Shown: positions 55,398 to 55,405 of the stretch, piece by piece
Position numbering within the stretch: position 1 is the first letter of the stretch
Layout: every line of letters starts with the position of its first letter
Source of the DNA: Candidatus Liptonbacteria bacterium
Lineage (GTDB): Bacteria; Patescibacteriota; Minisyncoccia; UBA6257; JACOXY01
Direction of reading: 5' to 3'
DNA length: 55,405 bases
Assembly: GCA_016182095.1 (NCBI GenBank)
Contig: JACOXY010000013.1
Coordinates: 1-55,405 of the forward strand
Made by a program: the position numbers and the translations under genes
The notes under the pieces: model-generated
Seen by the model: the letters and a program-made list of their open reading frames with translations, nothing else
Told to the model about the DNA's origin: nothing
The model's database searches: none

Positions 55398-55405
55398 GAG
55401 CCACG

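Overview
This window looks like part of a Candidate Phyla Radiation (Patescibacteria) genome, probably Parcubacteria. The reasons are shortened AlaRS, ValRS and IF2, a lean glycolysis/pentose-phosphate cluster, orphan GC-rich genes in an otherwise roughly 40% GC background, and many short palindromes between and inside genes. Many genes end in TGA in the expected place, so the standard genetic code is used. The lineage call is an inference; there is no rRNA to test it.

Layout. 1-7.8 kb: a partial gene, then a minus-strand run of small orphan genes, each with its own promoter, ribosome site and terminator, interrupted by alaS and by a second copy of the alaS 3' end. 7.9-13.1 kb: cupredoxin, rpoD, dnaG, rplY and a response regulator. 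13.1-25.4 kb: central carbon metabolism on the minus strand (fba, PfkB-type kinase, split transketolase, rpe, rpiB, gap, GlgA-like synthase), interrupted by an HTH-Doc toxin module, a GC-rich orphan gene and a 310-bp MITE-like element. A cell-wall L,D-transpeptidase/PBP fusion lies in the same run. 25.4-35.9 kb: a second GC-rich orphan gene, a SpoU methyltransferase, a SAM methyltransferase, a 1398-aa exported protein and an FAD oxidoreductase. 36-49.3 kb: tRNAs Arg, Lys and Glu, recG, a prepilin/tail-fibre chimera, mutM, tsaD, valS, a PrsW-like protease, Hsp20 and a patatin. 49.5-55.4 kb: two Gly-rich lipoproteins, a second MITE-like copy, tRNAs Leu, Cys and Ser, rbfA-infB, and a serine recombinase that reads into tRNA-Ser.

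Two gene formats recur. 'Core format': housekeeping genes where a TATAAT-like box (often TGnTATAAT, with no -35) ends 6-8 nt before the start codon, so the mRNA should be leaderless, with no Shine-Dalgarno site. 'Cassette format': orphan genes with TTGACA-N16-18-TATAAT promoters, a leader with AGGAGG-like Shine-Dalgarno, and a terminator. Three GC-rich orphan genes (3782-3020, 19372-18800, 26106-25477) also carry a long hairpin between promoter and Shine-Dalgarno.

The most interesting material is (1) this cassette format with a repeated joint between cassettes, (2) structured repeat families (a 310-bp element with covarying ends, and CCCTCAC/GTGAGGG inverted repeats) whose ends supply the first base of start codons or part of stop codons, (3) acquired modules flanked by duplicated gene ends (alaS, transketolase, tRNA-Glu), and (4) short palindromes inserted in frame inside mutM, a SpoU methyltransferase gene, tsaD and recG.
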